Source: Coprococcus sp.
Lineage (GTDB): Bacteria > Bacillota > Clostridia > Lachnospirales > Lachnospiraceae
Reading direction: 5' to 3'
Length of the DNA stretch: 64,000 nt
Assembly (NCBI GenBank): GCA_022793995.1
Contig: JAAWDY010000017.1
Coordinates: 1-64,000, forward strand
The notes under the pieces are model-generated. The model was given only the letters and a program-made list of their open reading frames with translations, searched no databases and was not told the origin of the DNA. A program made the translations under genes and the position numbers. Of the stretch, positions 52,634 to 60,392 are shown in pieces. How positions within the stretch are numbered: the stretch's first letter is position 1; every line of letters begins with the position of its first letter.

Positions 52634-53565
52634 TTCGCCGCCCCCAAAAGAAGAGGCTCTGCCTCCTCCATCACTTCCCGGATGATCTCTGACGCGGGCT
52701 GCTCCTTTGTCACCATTGCGGCCACCTGTCCGGAAAGGAAACATCCCTTTTCATTGTCTCCTTCCTGCACTGCAAGCCGCAGAGCCCCCGTCGCAAAAGC
52801 TTCCAGCTCTTCGTCCGGCATGCCGCCGTACTCCGCCTTCGCATATGCCCTTGCAAACGGCGAGCGAAGGCTGCGCACCGGATGTCCCAGCCGTTTCCCC
52901 GTCACCATGGTGCAAAGATCGGTAGCTTTCAGTATCTTTTCTTTATACTCAGGATGGATGGTGCACTCATATGCACTTAGAAACCGGGTTCCCATCTGGA
53001 TACCGCAGGCCCCCAGCATAAAAACAGCTGCCGCGCCCCTTCCGTCCGCGATTCCTCCTGCCGCAATGACCGGAAGATCTGTCGCGTCGCAGATTTGGGG
53101 CACAAGCGCCATGGTGGTAAGTTCTCCTACATGTCCGCCGCTCTCTCCCCCCTCTGCGATCAGGGCGGAGGCGCCAAGACGTGTCATCCGTTTTGCCAAA
53201 GCGACGGACGCCACGACCGGGATCACCTGAATCCCAGCCTCTTTCCATCCCTCCATATATTTAGAAGGATTTCCCGCACCGGTGGTTACAACTTCAACTC
53301 TTTCTTCTATTACAATCTGTGCGATCTCGTCTGCAAAAGGACTCATTAACATAATGTTGACGCCAATCGGTTTGGGCGTGATGGTCCTGGCTGTCTTGAT
53401 CTGTTCCCTCACATATTCGCCGGGAGCGTTTCCCGCTCCGATAATTCCAAGACCGCCGCCTTCCGACACAGCGGCGGCAAGCTTTCCGTCAGCGATCCAG
53501 GCCATGCCGCCCTGAAATACCGGATACTGAATCCCCAGCATTTCACAAATTTCTGACTTAATCAT
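52621..53565 (-). CDS. fabK: Enoyl-ACP reductase II (FMN-dependent)
   Basis: A 314-residue TIM-barrel flavoenzyme of the nitronate monooxygenase/FabK type, the Clostridia and streptococcal replacement for FabI. YPVFQGGMAWIADG, GVNIMLMSPFADE, EGGESGGHVG (FMN phosphate region) and PVIAAGGIADGRG are present. It performs the final reduction of each elongation cycle. FabK enzymes are generally triclosan-tolerant. It lies 5 bp after acpP. Confidence 0.94.
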   Translation of the reverse strand: MIKSEICEMLGIQYPVFQGGMAWIADGKLAAAVSEGGGLGIIGAGNAPGEYVREQIKTARTITPKPIGVNIMLMSPFADEIAQIVIEERVEVVTTGAGNPSKYMEGWKEAGIQVIPVVASVALAKRMTRLGASALIAEGGESGGHVGELTTMALVPQICDATDLPVIAAGGIADGRGAAAVFMLGACGIQMGTRFLSAYECTIHPEYKEKILKATDLCTMVTGKRLGHPVRSLRSPFARAYAKAEYGGMPDEELEAFATGALRLAVQEGDNEKGCFLSGQVAAMVTKEQPASEIIREVMEEAEPLLLGAAKWVK

Positions 53566-53570
53566 ACCCC

Positions 53571-53792
53571 TTACTCCTGTATACTCTCGATGAATTTATC
53601 CAGGTCATCCACTGTCTCCACCTTCTGGTCCAGCTCGATCTCAATCCCAATCTCGTCTTCCAGATTCATCAAAAGCTCCACTGTGTCGAGAGAGTCGATT
53701 CCAAGCTCAGAGAATTTGCTGTCCGGCTTTACATCCGCCACATCACACCCGGTCCGTTCTGCAACAATTTTTGCAATAATGTCAAAATACAT
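53571..53792 (-). CDS. acpP: Acyl carrier protein
   Basis: A 73-residue acidic four-helix carrier. The phosphopantetheine serine is Ser34 in GIDSLDTVELL. It is the first gene of the visible FAS-II operon, preceded by ggagg. Many related clusters begin with fabT and fabH; neither is present upstream, where only repeats and hairpins are found. Confidence 0.96.
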   Translation of the reverse strand: MYFDIIAKIVAERTGCDVADVKPDSKFSELGIDSLDTVELLMNLEDEIGIEIELDQKVETVDDLDKFIESIQE

Positions 53793-53811
53793 AATCTGAT
53801 TCCTCCAATAT

Positions 53812-53940
53812 GGTTTCCAACTGTGCGGTTGCGATTCACAGCAGGATTCAGTAAGGAAATGGATGCGCTATGCTTGCATATAAGCAGACATTTCCTTACC
53901 GAGACTGCTTGAATCAGGTAACCCACCTCCAAATGAGCAA
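53812..53940 (+). repeat. Dispersed ~60-bp repeat copy D1, split by a hairpin insert
   Basis: The left half ttccaactgtgcggttg and gattcacagca (to about 53843) and the right half cccacctccaaatgagcaaaa (from about 53922) match copies A and B, but 78 bp separate them. It lies just upstream of acpP. Confidence 0.7.
53844..53921. repeat. Palindromic insert inside repeat copy D1
   Basis: gtaaggaaatg (53851-53861) pairs perfectly with catttccttac (53889-53899), with gattca/tgaatc further out (53845, 53910). It interrupts the repeat between its two halves, so it is younger. In the acpP leader it would form a long stem. Confidence 0.6.
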
Positions 53941-53980
53941 AACAGAAGCGGCTCTTTTGCCGCGACTGGCAGCTTGCTGA

Positions 53981-54046
53981 CAGGTTTTGCGAATTTTATA
54001 CGGCGGGCTGCTGTGGATCGCAGTTTCAACCGCACAGGTGGAGATT
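53981..54046 (-). repeat. Dispersed ~60-bp intergenic repeat, copy D2
   Basis: On the minus strand: cctgtgcggttgaaactgcg, then atccacagcagcccgcc and aaaattcgcaaaa. Closest to copy A. It is inverted relative to D1, 40 bp away, so the pair could form a large cruciform. Confidence 0.75.
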
Positions 54047-54080
54047 TTTTTGTTTGCCCACCCATTATATCGCCCGGACG

Positions 54081-54117
54081 TTCCAGCAGGATTCCGCGGG
54101 AGTTCCAGAAGCGTTCC
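54081..54117. repeat. Four 11-bp-phased TTCC boxes
   Basis: ttcc starts at 54081, 54092, 54103 and 54114, exactly 11 bp apart; three are ttcca. This places the same bases on nearly one face of the helix. It lies in the 480-bp space between acpP and the broken nuclease gene. Confidence 0.5.
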
Positions 54118-54174
54118 AAAATAATAAAGGGGATGTGAAAAATAGAAGTTAAAAACTCCATCTTTCACATCCCC
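54118..54174 (-). terminator. Intrinsic terminator in the acpP upstream space
   Basis: ggggatgtgaaa pairs over 12 bp with tttcacatcccc (54129-54140 and 54163-54174). On the minus strand tttattatttt follows. It would end transcription coming from the broken nuclease gene and insulate the FAS operon. Confidence 0.6.
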
Positions 54175-54273
54175 ATATTTTGCCAGCAGGTCCCTGTTAA
54201 ATGTAGTGGCCGATTTTGTATACATCAGGTCACCCGTTTTGCCTAACCCTCAGCTCCACTTTTTATATCCATT

Positions 54274-54998
54274 TCACTCATCGGCAGTTTCCTCCGTTTT
54301 CCTCCGCATACTCAACATAAATTCCTCTTCCGCAATTTCTATCTGTTGTTTAATCTGTTCAGCTGTAGGCAGATGCTCCTGAATCTCTTTTATCCGCACA
54401 TTGGCATAAGTCGCAACGCCCATAGGAGTTGTGATTCCCTCAAACGCCATCTGGACTTCCGTCCGATCCATATCTTTGCAGATCAGAAGTCCGATGGACG
54501 GATGATCGCTGTCCCTGCGGATCAGTTCGTTTACCGCATTCACATAGAAATTCAGCTTACCAGCAAATTCCGGCTCGAACGGCTTCACTTTAAGTTCTAT
54601 CACCACATAACACCTCAGATAGATATGGTAAAAAGCAGATCGATTTTTCTTGTTTTGCCTGCAATGATAAGTTCCTTCTGTCTTCCGACAAATGCCCAGC
54701 CATCGCCCAGCTCAAGCAGAAACCTCGTCATACGCTGTTCAATAGCGTCTTCCAGCGCAGTCTCATCATATTCCGCCGGAAGACTGACAAAACCGAGGTC
54801 ATAGTTCTCTTTCAACATCTCCTGTGCAAGTTTACCCTGGGGAGCAGGAAGCTGTTCGGAGTTGACCTTGACCGCTGCTTTTATCTGTGTGCTACGGAAA
54901 CGTTGCTTGACATCATAGATCCACTGGATATAATCATTGTCAAGCTCTATGTCATGGGAGCGCACAACCGTATACGTTTTGTTTGATTTACCGACCAT
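54274..54998 (-). pseudogene. YhcG/DUF1016-type nuclease, deleted and frameshifted
   Basis: Two pieces of a PDDEXK nuclease of the DUF1016 family. The first (from 54998, with ggaggtg upstream) has DNDYIQWIYDVKQRFRSTQIKAAVKVNSEQL. It then jumps to LAQEMLKENYDLGF and GDGWAFVGRQKELIIAGKTRKIDLLF, skipping roughly 150 residues of the usual protein. A one-base loss in the T-run near 54631 moves the rest (VIELKVKPFEPEFAGKLNFYVNAV, then SIGLLICKD) into another phase. The catalytic D...E-x-K elements survive but are split. Such proteins often accompany restriction or mobile loci; none is seen here. Confidence 0.8.
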
Positions 54999-55162
54999 TA
55001 GGCTGGCACCTCCTTCTTTCTGATTACATATTCAAAAATGAACGATTTTTTATATTTATCAAACGTCTCAAGCTACGTTTTCTTATCGGTGGATTATCTG
55101 GTATCGACGGCTTTCTCTAGGAATTCTTTTCACTAATATTCTACTGCAAATTATAATTACGG

Positions 55163-56068
55163 TCAACAGCCAAAAGTCCTCTGTTTAAAATTCAATTCCG
55201 GATTCTTCATATTTACCCTTGTATCTTCCGGAACCGATGATGTGATAAAGGCATTTCCGCCGATCACACTGTTTTCTCCTATTACAGTGCCGCCTCCCAG
55301 AATCGAGGCTCCCGCATAGATCGTGACGTTATCCTCGATCGTGGGATGCCTCTTCTTATTTTTTAATTTCTCCGCGTCCCGGGTCGATAGTGCGCCGATC
55401 GTCACCCCCTGGTAGATTTTTACATGATCTCCGATATGCGCGGTCTCCCCGATCACAATCCCTGTCCCGTGATCGATAAAAAAGTACTTTCCGATCGTTG
55501 CCCCAGGATGGATATCGATCCCCGTGACGCTGTGCGCGTATTCTGTCATAATCCTGGGAATCAGGGGCACCTCCAGAAGGAACAGCTCGTGCGCCAGGCG
55601 GTTTACCGTGACCGCATAGAACCCTGGATACGACATGATGATCTCCTCCTTATATTTCGCCGCTGGGTCCCCCTGAAACGCCGCCTGCACATCCGTCTCG
55701 AGCATTTCCCTCACCGAGGGAATCCGCCGAAAGAACTCTGCCGTTATCATCTGGGACTTTCCAGATATATCTTCCTCCTGCGAATACTCCGGAGCAAAAT
55801 GCAACGCACGCCCGATCTGTTTATTCAAATGATATACGGTGTCTTCCACTTTTCCGGATAATTTGTGGGCAATATTATAAATCTTATTCGTTTTATCCCA
55901 GTAATACCCCGGAAATACGATCTGCAAAAGCCCGGATATGATATTGACTACTTCCTGTTTATCCGGCTGATTGAAAATATCGATTTTATCTATGGTTCTT
56001 TCCATTCCATAATCTTCTAAAATATTGCTGACAATCTCTCTGATATTTTTTTCGATCATTCTTTCCAT
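55163..56068 (-). CDS. cysE: Serine O-acetyltransferase
   Basis: About 301 residues. The C-terminal left-handed beta-helix has DIHPGATIGKYFFIDHGTGIVIGETAHIGD with the catalytic His, and GGGTVIGENSVIGGNAF. The N-terminal helical part is longer than in E. coli CysE, as in EpsC-type enzymes. It makes O-acetylserine for CysK. It follows cysK by about 30 bp and forms with it a complete cysteine synthesis pair under one leader. Start 56068 or 56089 is uncertain. Confidence 0.93.
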   Translation of the reverse strand: MERMIEKNIREIVSNILEDYGMERTIDKIDIFNQPDKQEVVNIISGLLQIVFPGYYWDKTNKIYNIAHKLSGKVEDTVYHLNKQIGRALHFAPEYSQEEDISGKSQMITAEFFRRIPSVREMLETDVQAAFQGDPAAKYKEEIIMSYPGFYAVTVNRLAHELFLLEVPLIPRIMTEYAHSVTGIDIHPGATIGKYFFIDHGTGIVIGETAHIGDHVKIYQGVTIGALSTRDAEKLKNKKRHPTIEDNVTIYAGASILGGGTVIGENSVIGGNAFITSSVPEDTRVNMKNPELNFKQRTFGC

Positions 56069-56099
56069 ATCTCCTATTCCCCTTTCCATTTTTCAACAC

Positions 56100-57032
56100 C
56101 TATTCCATAAACAGAGGGGTCGAATAATATCTGTCTCCGCTGTCAGGAAGCAGCGCCACGATCATCTTCCCCTTATTCTCAGGTCTTTTTGCAAGTTCGA
56201 TGGCCCCATGCAGGGCGGCTCCCGACGATATACCAGCCAAGATTCCCTCCCTTTTTGCGAGGAGCTTTGCCGCTTTGAACGCATCCTCGTCCTTTGCCCT
56301 GAACACCTCGTCATACACCGATATATCCAGTACTTCCGGCACGAAGTTCGCTCCGATTCCCTGGATCTTATGGGCGCCAGATCTCCCTTCCGACAAGACC
56401 GGGGACGCCTCCGGCTCCAGCGCTACCACCAGAATATCCGGGTTCTGTTCTTTGAGATACTGTCCGACTCCTGTAATCGTACCGCCCGTCCCTACGCCTG
56501 CGATGAAAATATCTACTTTCCCGTCCGTATCCTTCCAAATCTCCGGTCCCGTCGTCGCTTTGTGAACCGCAGGATTCGCTGGATTTACAAACTGTCCTGG
56601 AATAAAACTGCCTGGAATTTCTTTTGCCAGTTCCTCAGCCTTCAAAATAGCGCCCTTCATCCCCTCATCACCTTTCGTCAGTACAATCTCGGCGCCGTAT
56701 GCCCTTAAAATATTTCTGCGTTCCACGCTCATTGTCTCCGGCATGGTAAGGATAACACGGTATCCCTGTGCCGCCGCAATAGCGGCCAGCCCGATCCCTG
56801 TATTCCCGGATGTCGGTTCAATCATTACAGAATCTTCTTTTAAAAGTCCTCTCTTTTGTGCGTCTTCGATCATTGCCTTTGCGGCCCTGTCCTTCACACT
56901 TCCCGCCGGATTCAGATATTCCAGCTTCACTAGAACCGTTGCCGCAAGTCCAAGCTCTTTCTCAATATTTACCACTTCTACAAGCGGCGTATTACCGATC
57001 AGCCCTAAAATTCCTTTATAATAATCTGTCAT
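56100..57032 (-). CDS. cysK: Cysteine synthase A
   Basis: A 310-residue PLP enzyme joining sulfide to O-acetylserine. Lys47 in NPAGSVKDRA binds PLP; PTSGNTGIGLA holds the substrate; GTGGTITGVG binds the phosphate. It is the first structural gene after a 300-nt leader that contains a Cys-rich ORF and a terminator, so expression probably depends on read-through. Confidence 0.97.
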   Translation of the reverse strand: MTDYYKGILGLIGNTPLVEVVNIEKELGLAATVLVKLEYLNPAGSVKDRAAKAMIEDAQKRGLLKEDSVMIEPTSGNTGIGLAAIAAAQGYRVILTMPETMSVERRNILRAYGAEIVLTKGDEGMKGAILKAEELAKEIPGSFIPGQFVNPANPAVHKATTGPEIWKDTDGKVDIFIAGVGTGGTITGVGQYLKEQNPDILVVALEPEASPVLSEGRSGAHKIQGIGANFVPEVLDISVYDEVFRAKDEDAFKAAKLLAKREGILAGISSGAALHGAIELAKRPENKGKMIVALLPDSGDRYYSTPLFME

Positions 57033-57149
57033 TTCCTTTTCCTTCTTTCTTTCATCCTATCTTAATTATATGAGTAGCCCCTGCGATGTGGCATCGTCGA
57101 TTAAAGCCAACATAGCAGATGGAAATTGCGCATCCTCCCGGAGGGTTTT

Positions 57150-57182
57150 TATCATAAAGGAAACGAAGTTTCCTTTATGATA
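57150..57182. promoter_or_regulatory. Second hairpin of the cysK leader
   Basis: tatcataaaggaaac pairs perfectly (15 bp) with gtttcctttatgata around gaa. On the minus strand it lies directly after the terminator, and flanking T and A runs let it extend and take up the terminator's U-tract. It may shield or stabilise the read-through transcript. Confidence 0.55.
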
Positions 57183-57217
57183 AAAAAATCGGGACTGAAT
57201 CCATCCATTCAGTTCCC
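57182..57217 (-). terminator. Leader terminator (attenuator) upstream of cysK
   Basis: On the minus strand cgggactgaat (with one bulged A) pairs with attcagtcccg around ggatgg, followed by atttttttat. It lies about 30 nt after the stop of the Cys-rich ORF and about 150 nt before cysK. Confidence 0.8.
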
Positions 57218-57248
57218 GAATATGCGCATCAATTTATAGACAAAATAT

Positions 57249-57347
57249 TCAAGCACAACAAAGCCTGCCGCAACATCCTGCCACACAGCATATCCGGTAC
57301 ACTAACATCCGACAACAACAAATGTTCTTACAACAGTTCTTCGTCAT
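57249..57347 (-). CDS. Cys-rich leader peptide (32 residues, 11 Cys)
   Basis: A 33-codon ORF between a consensus-like promoter and a terminator, ahead of cysK. The peptide begins MTKNCCKNICCCRM and continues with three more CC pairs (C20-21, C25-26, C30-31). Nine Cys codons are TGT and two TGC. gggaggag sits 7-14 bp upstream of the ATG, a strong ribosome site. The arrangement is that of a ribosome-mediated attenuator such as the trp or his leaders, here sensing charged Cys-tRNA. Alternatives are a metal- or redox-binding microprotein. No homologue was looked up. Confidence 0.75.
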   Translation of the reverse strand: MTKNCCKNICCCRMLVYRICCVAGCCGRLCCA

Positions 57348-57375
57348 GTCTATTCTCCTCCCTTTTATTGACTGA

Positions 57376-57404
57376 ATATTATCATCGTTTCCCTTTTATG
57401 TCAA
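57376..57404 (-). promoter_or_regulatory. Promoter of the cysteine operon leader
   Basis: TTGACA (57399-57404), 17 bp, TAATAT (57376-57381) on the minus strand. Transcription would start near 57369, about 22 nt before the leader ATG. Confidence 0.8.
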
Positions 57405-57443
57405 TATATTTATTTCTATCACCAAAACTTTCTTTTTGTTTAT

Positions 57444-58142
57444 CTATTCAATTCTTAACATCCGATAACCGATTCCGATATGTGTCTGGATGTACTGCGG
57501 GGAGCCTGGAACTTTTTCCAGCTTTTTACGGAGAGTTGCCATAAATACCCGAAGAGAGCCTATATCATTTTCCCAGCTGCTTCCCCAGACGCTCTGTGTA
57601 ATAAATTTATGGGTCAAAACTTTTCCTGCATTCTGTGACAACAGACACAAAAGCTTATACTCAATAGGGGTCAGATGCATCTCCTCTCCATTCAGATAAG
57701 CACATCCTGAGGCATAGTCTATCCTCAGCTGTCCATTGACAAAAACTGGCTGATTTCCTCCGGCGCTCTGCATCTGGGCAAGTCGTCTCTGGGTGACGCG
57801 AAGCCTTGCTAAAAGTTCTTCCACAGAAAATGGTTTTGTCAGATAATCATCCGCCCCTGCGTCCAGGGCGTCGATCTTGTCATTGTCCTCGCTTCTGGCG
57901 CTGATAACAATAATCGGCACATTCGACCAGCTGCGGATACGGCGGATGACTTCTACACCGTCTATATCAGGCAGCCCTAAATCCAGCAGAATAACATCCG
58001 GGTTATAGGAAGCTGTCTCCATTACGGCATCATTTCCATTTATAGCGGTGGCAAAACGATACGTATGCGCTTTTAGTGTGGTCGTAATCAGATTGCGGAC
58101 GGGCGCGTCGTCCTCCACAACCAATATCTGAAACTTACTCAT
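57444..58142 (-). CDS. kdpE: KdpE-like response regulator
   Basis: A 232-residue OmpR-family regulator: VVEDDAPVRNL, LLDLGLPDIDG with the phosphoacceptor, KPFSVEE, and a complete winged helix ending RVFMATLRKKLEKVP and THIGIGYRM. The RVFMATLRKKLE stretch is typical of KdpE. Start at 58142 (MSKFQIL), overlapping kdpD by 8 bp, with gaggagg upstream. It is last in a run with potassium transport genes, so it likely controls potassium uptake. Confidence 0.93.
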   Translation of the reverse strand: MSKFQILVVEDDAPVRNLITTTLKAHTYRFATAINGNDAVMETASYNPDVILLDLGLPDIDGVEVIRRIRSWSNVPIIVISARSEDNDKIDALDAGADDYLTKPFSVEELLARLRVTQRRLAQMQSAGGNQPVFVNGQLRIDYASGCAYLNGEEMHLTPIEYKLLCLLSQNAGKVLTHKFITQSVWGSSWENDIGSLRVFMATLRKKLEKVPGSPQYIQTHIGIGYRMLRIE

Positions 58143-60168
58143 GTAATGTAACCTCCTCAAGCGGAAGAGTAAAAACAAACGCAGTCCCCTTTGGCTCATT
58201 ATCCTTTGCACAGATCGTTCCTCCATGCGCTATGATAATCGATTTGCAAAGATAAAGTCCCAGACCAAGGCTGCGTCGATTATCCGCAATTTTATTAGTT
58301 CCGCAATAAAACTTTTCAAATATCTTTTCCTTTTCTTCATCCGAAATTCCATTGCCGCTATCCGCAATCCGAATCTCTGCCATATCATGGTTCTTTCTTG
58401 TCGTAACCGTGATTTCGGAATCCGGCAACGTATATTTTACCGCATTATCTACGATATTTATGATTACCTGTACGACCAGCTTTGCATCCGCCCTGACCAA
58501 TATCATATCGTCCTCGTATGCCACAAAAAGATGGCGCTGATCCGCCTTACGGCTGATATGTTTCATTGCGTCCTCCACAATATCGCTCAAAAGCTCTGTG
58601 GAAGTATTCAAGGTCATCCGTCCTTCTTCGATTCGGGTAGCATACAATAGATTTTCCACCAGATTAATCAGCCACATGGCATCGTCATAAATATCTGTGT
58701 AAATCTGTTTTCTCGTCTCCTCGTCAAAACTGCCCACATTGCTTATCAGATTACTTGCATTCCCGGAGATCGTTGTAAGTGGAGTCCGCAGATCATGGGA
58801 AATCGTACGAAGCATGTTCGCTCTTAGCTGTTCGCCCTCGGCGAAAATAGCCGCCGCCTCTTTTTCACGGGCGTTCTTTTCATTTTCAAGTGCCAGGGCG
58901 CATTCCCCAAGAATCGATAGAAGAATGCTCTGCTCCGAGGCGTCGAGCGGATTTTTCTCTAGATCGACGCCGACCACCCCATAGACGCGTTCTCCTACCC
59001 TGATGGCAAGATACATGTATCTTGCATCCGACATAATATCAGTAGCGGCGCCTGCGGCATGGTTATTCTTCAGCACCCAATTTGCCGTTTCCAATTCTTT
59101 TTCCAGGTCATAGGATGCATCCCATGCCGTATCCGGAGGAAAAAAAAGAGGATTGGAAAGCCCTTTGTTTTCATTTTCAAAGATAACAATGGTCCTACCT
59201 AAAAGCTTCATAATCTGTTCGGCTGCGGCGTTTAATATCTCCGCCTTGTTCCCCGCCTTTGACAGCAGTTGGTTCGTATCGAACAATATTTTCGTCCTAT
59301 AGGCAATCTTAGCCGATTGGGCGGCCTGCTCTTTATATCGGATAGCAAACGTCCCTGTAATATAGGCTGTAAGAAACATGACAACAAAGGTTACCGGATA
59401 GCCAGTCTCATAGGCCGTAAATGAAAATCGAGGATGCGTAAACAAAAAATTGAAGATGAATACGCTGGCGATCGACGAAACGAGACTGTATATCTGATGG
59501 GAAACCACTGTCGATGTCAACAATACTCCAAGAATATATACCATAATAATATTAGCGTCCGTAAAACCTAGGCGATAGAATCCAAGACTCAAAAGTGTAG
59601 CTCCGCACAAAAATGCGATACTGCTTACAGCGTCTTTCCAAATGACGGCTTTATGATTATTTTTTGCTTTTACTGCCCGGTATATCCGGCTCGCGTTGCC
59701 GCCAGGAATAATATGGATATCAATTTCCGGGGCATAAAAACTCAATTGCTCTGTCAACATCATTTTCCCGAGCGGCGATCTCTGTGCGGCAGTGCTCCGT
59801 CCTAACACAATTTTTGTGATACCCGAAAGACGGGCAAATTCCGCGATCTGATATGCCACGTCTTCCCCGTAGACCGTCTCGACCTGTGCGCCAAGCTGTT
59901 TTGCCAGTGTTTGATTTTCTCTAAGCCGCCGTATGTTTTCAGGTATCGTTTCAAAATTCGGATTTTCTACGAATAGGGCGGTAAACCGGCTGTTGAACGC
60001 TCTTGCCATCCTCGCCGCCGTATGGATAATTTTCGCATTCGATGGAGAGGACGAGAGACAGACCAGGATATGTTCATCTGTATGGACTCCCGCGCCCCTT
60101 CCCTGCCGCTCATTATTCCCTTTCTGCGCCTGATTCAATATCCCCATCTCCTTGCCTATACTTTCCAA
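58135..60168 (-). CDS. kdpD: KdpD-like sensor kinase lacking the N-terminal KdpD domain
   Basis: A 677-residue kinase. A UspA-like domain (about 30-160, HILVCLSSSPSNAKIIHTAARMA) comes first, then four DUF4118 membrane segments (about 185-280), a GAF-like domain (about 300-430) and the kinase core with SHDLRTPLTTISGNA, NIVDNAVKYT and SLGLGLYLCKSII. E. coli KdpD (about 895 residues) begins with a further ~220-residue KdpD domain that is absent here. Short KdpD forms, some binding c-di-AMP at the Usp domain, are known in Firmicutes. No kdpFABC is present; the nearest transporter is KtrAB. Confidence 0.92.
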   Translation of the reverse strand: MESIGKEMGILNQAQKGNNERQGRGAGVHTDEHILVCLSSSPSNAKIIHTAARMARAFNSRFTALFVENPNFETIPENIRRLRENQTLAKQLGAQVETVYGEDVAYQIAEFARLSGITKIVLGRSTAAQRSPLGKMMLTEQLSFYAPEIDIHIIPGGNASRIYRAVKAKNNHKAVIWKDAVSSIAFLCGATLLSLGFYRLGFTDANIIMVYILGVLLTSTVVSHQIYSLVSSIASVFIFNFLFTHPRFSFTAYETGYPVTFVVMFLTAYITGTFAIRYKEQAAQSAKIAYRTKILFDTNQLLSKAGNKAEILNAAAEQIMKLLGRTIVIFENENKGLSNPLFFPPDTAWDASYDLEKELETANWVLKNNHAAGAATDIMSDARYMYLAIRVGERVYGVVGVDLEKNPLDASEQSILLSILGECALALENEKNAREKEAAAIFAEGEQLRANMLRTISHDLRTPLTTISGNASNLISNVGSFDEETRKQIYTDIYDDAMWLINLVENLLYATRIEEGRMTLNTSTELLSDIVEDAMKHISRKADQRHLFVAYEDDMILVRADAKLVVQVIINIVDNAVKYTLPDSEITVTTRKNHDMAEIRIADSGNGISDEEKEKIFEKFYCGTNKIADNRRSLGLGLYLCKSIIIAHGGTICAKDNEPKGTAFVFTLPLEEVTLHE

Positions 60169-60259
60169 GCACTCTACCCCACAAGGGGGGAATTCGTACT
60201 ATCGCTCGTGCAATACCTCACTTAGTCCTCATTGTACCATCAGAAAAATTTTTTTACAT

Positions 60260-60361
60260 CTACTTTCGATTATTTTCGATAAATTTATCTACTTTTTTAT
60301 TACTGTAATAACTGATCGCAAAAACCATAAGGGTCAAACAGAGTAAAATTGTATCTCTCAT
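60260..60361 (-). CDS. 33-residue membrane microprotein in the potassium operon
   Basis: MRDTILLCLTLMVFAISYYS, then a basic and polar tail ending IENNRK. One membrane segment of about 16 residues. aaaggg lies 9 nt upstream; an in-frame ATG 9 bp earlier (60370) is too close to it. It lies between ktrA and kdpD on the same strand. Size and shape recall KdpF, the small stabilising subunit of the Kdp pump, but no Kdp pump is here; it may assist KtrB or KdpD. Confidence 0.6.
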   Translation of the reverse strand: MRDTILLCLTLMVFAISYYSNKKVDKFIENNRK

Positions 60362-60392
60362 CTCATTCATCCCTTTCTCAAATTTGAGGCCG

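Noticed and set aside
53868-54225. Overlapping minus-strand ORFs of about 100 codons upstream of acpP
   Set aside because: They translate repeats, hairpins and the phased TTCC boxes; no ribosome site or family pattern.
57122-57231. Possible mobile insert between tgcgcatc direct repeats in the cysK leader
   Set aside because: An 8-bp direct repeat flanks the two hairpins, but without terminal inverted repeats; attenuator structure explains the hairpins better.
57033-57443. T-box riboswitch for cysteine upstream of cysK
   Set aside because: No T-box sequence, no specifier loop arrangement; the leader contains a translated Cys-rich ORF instead.
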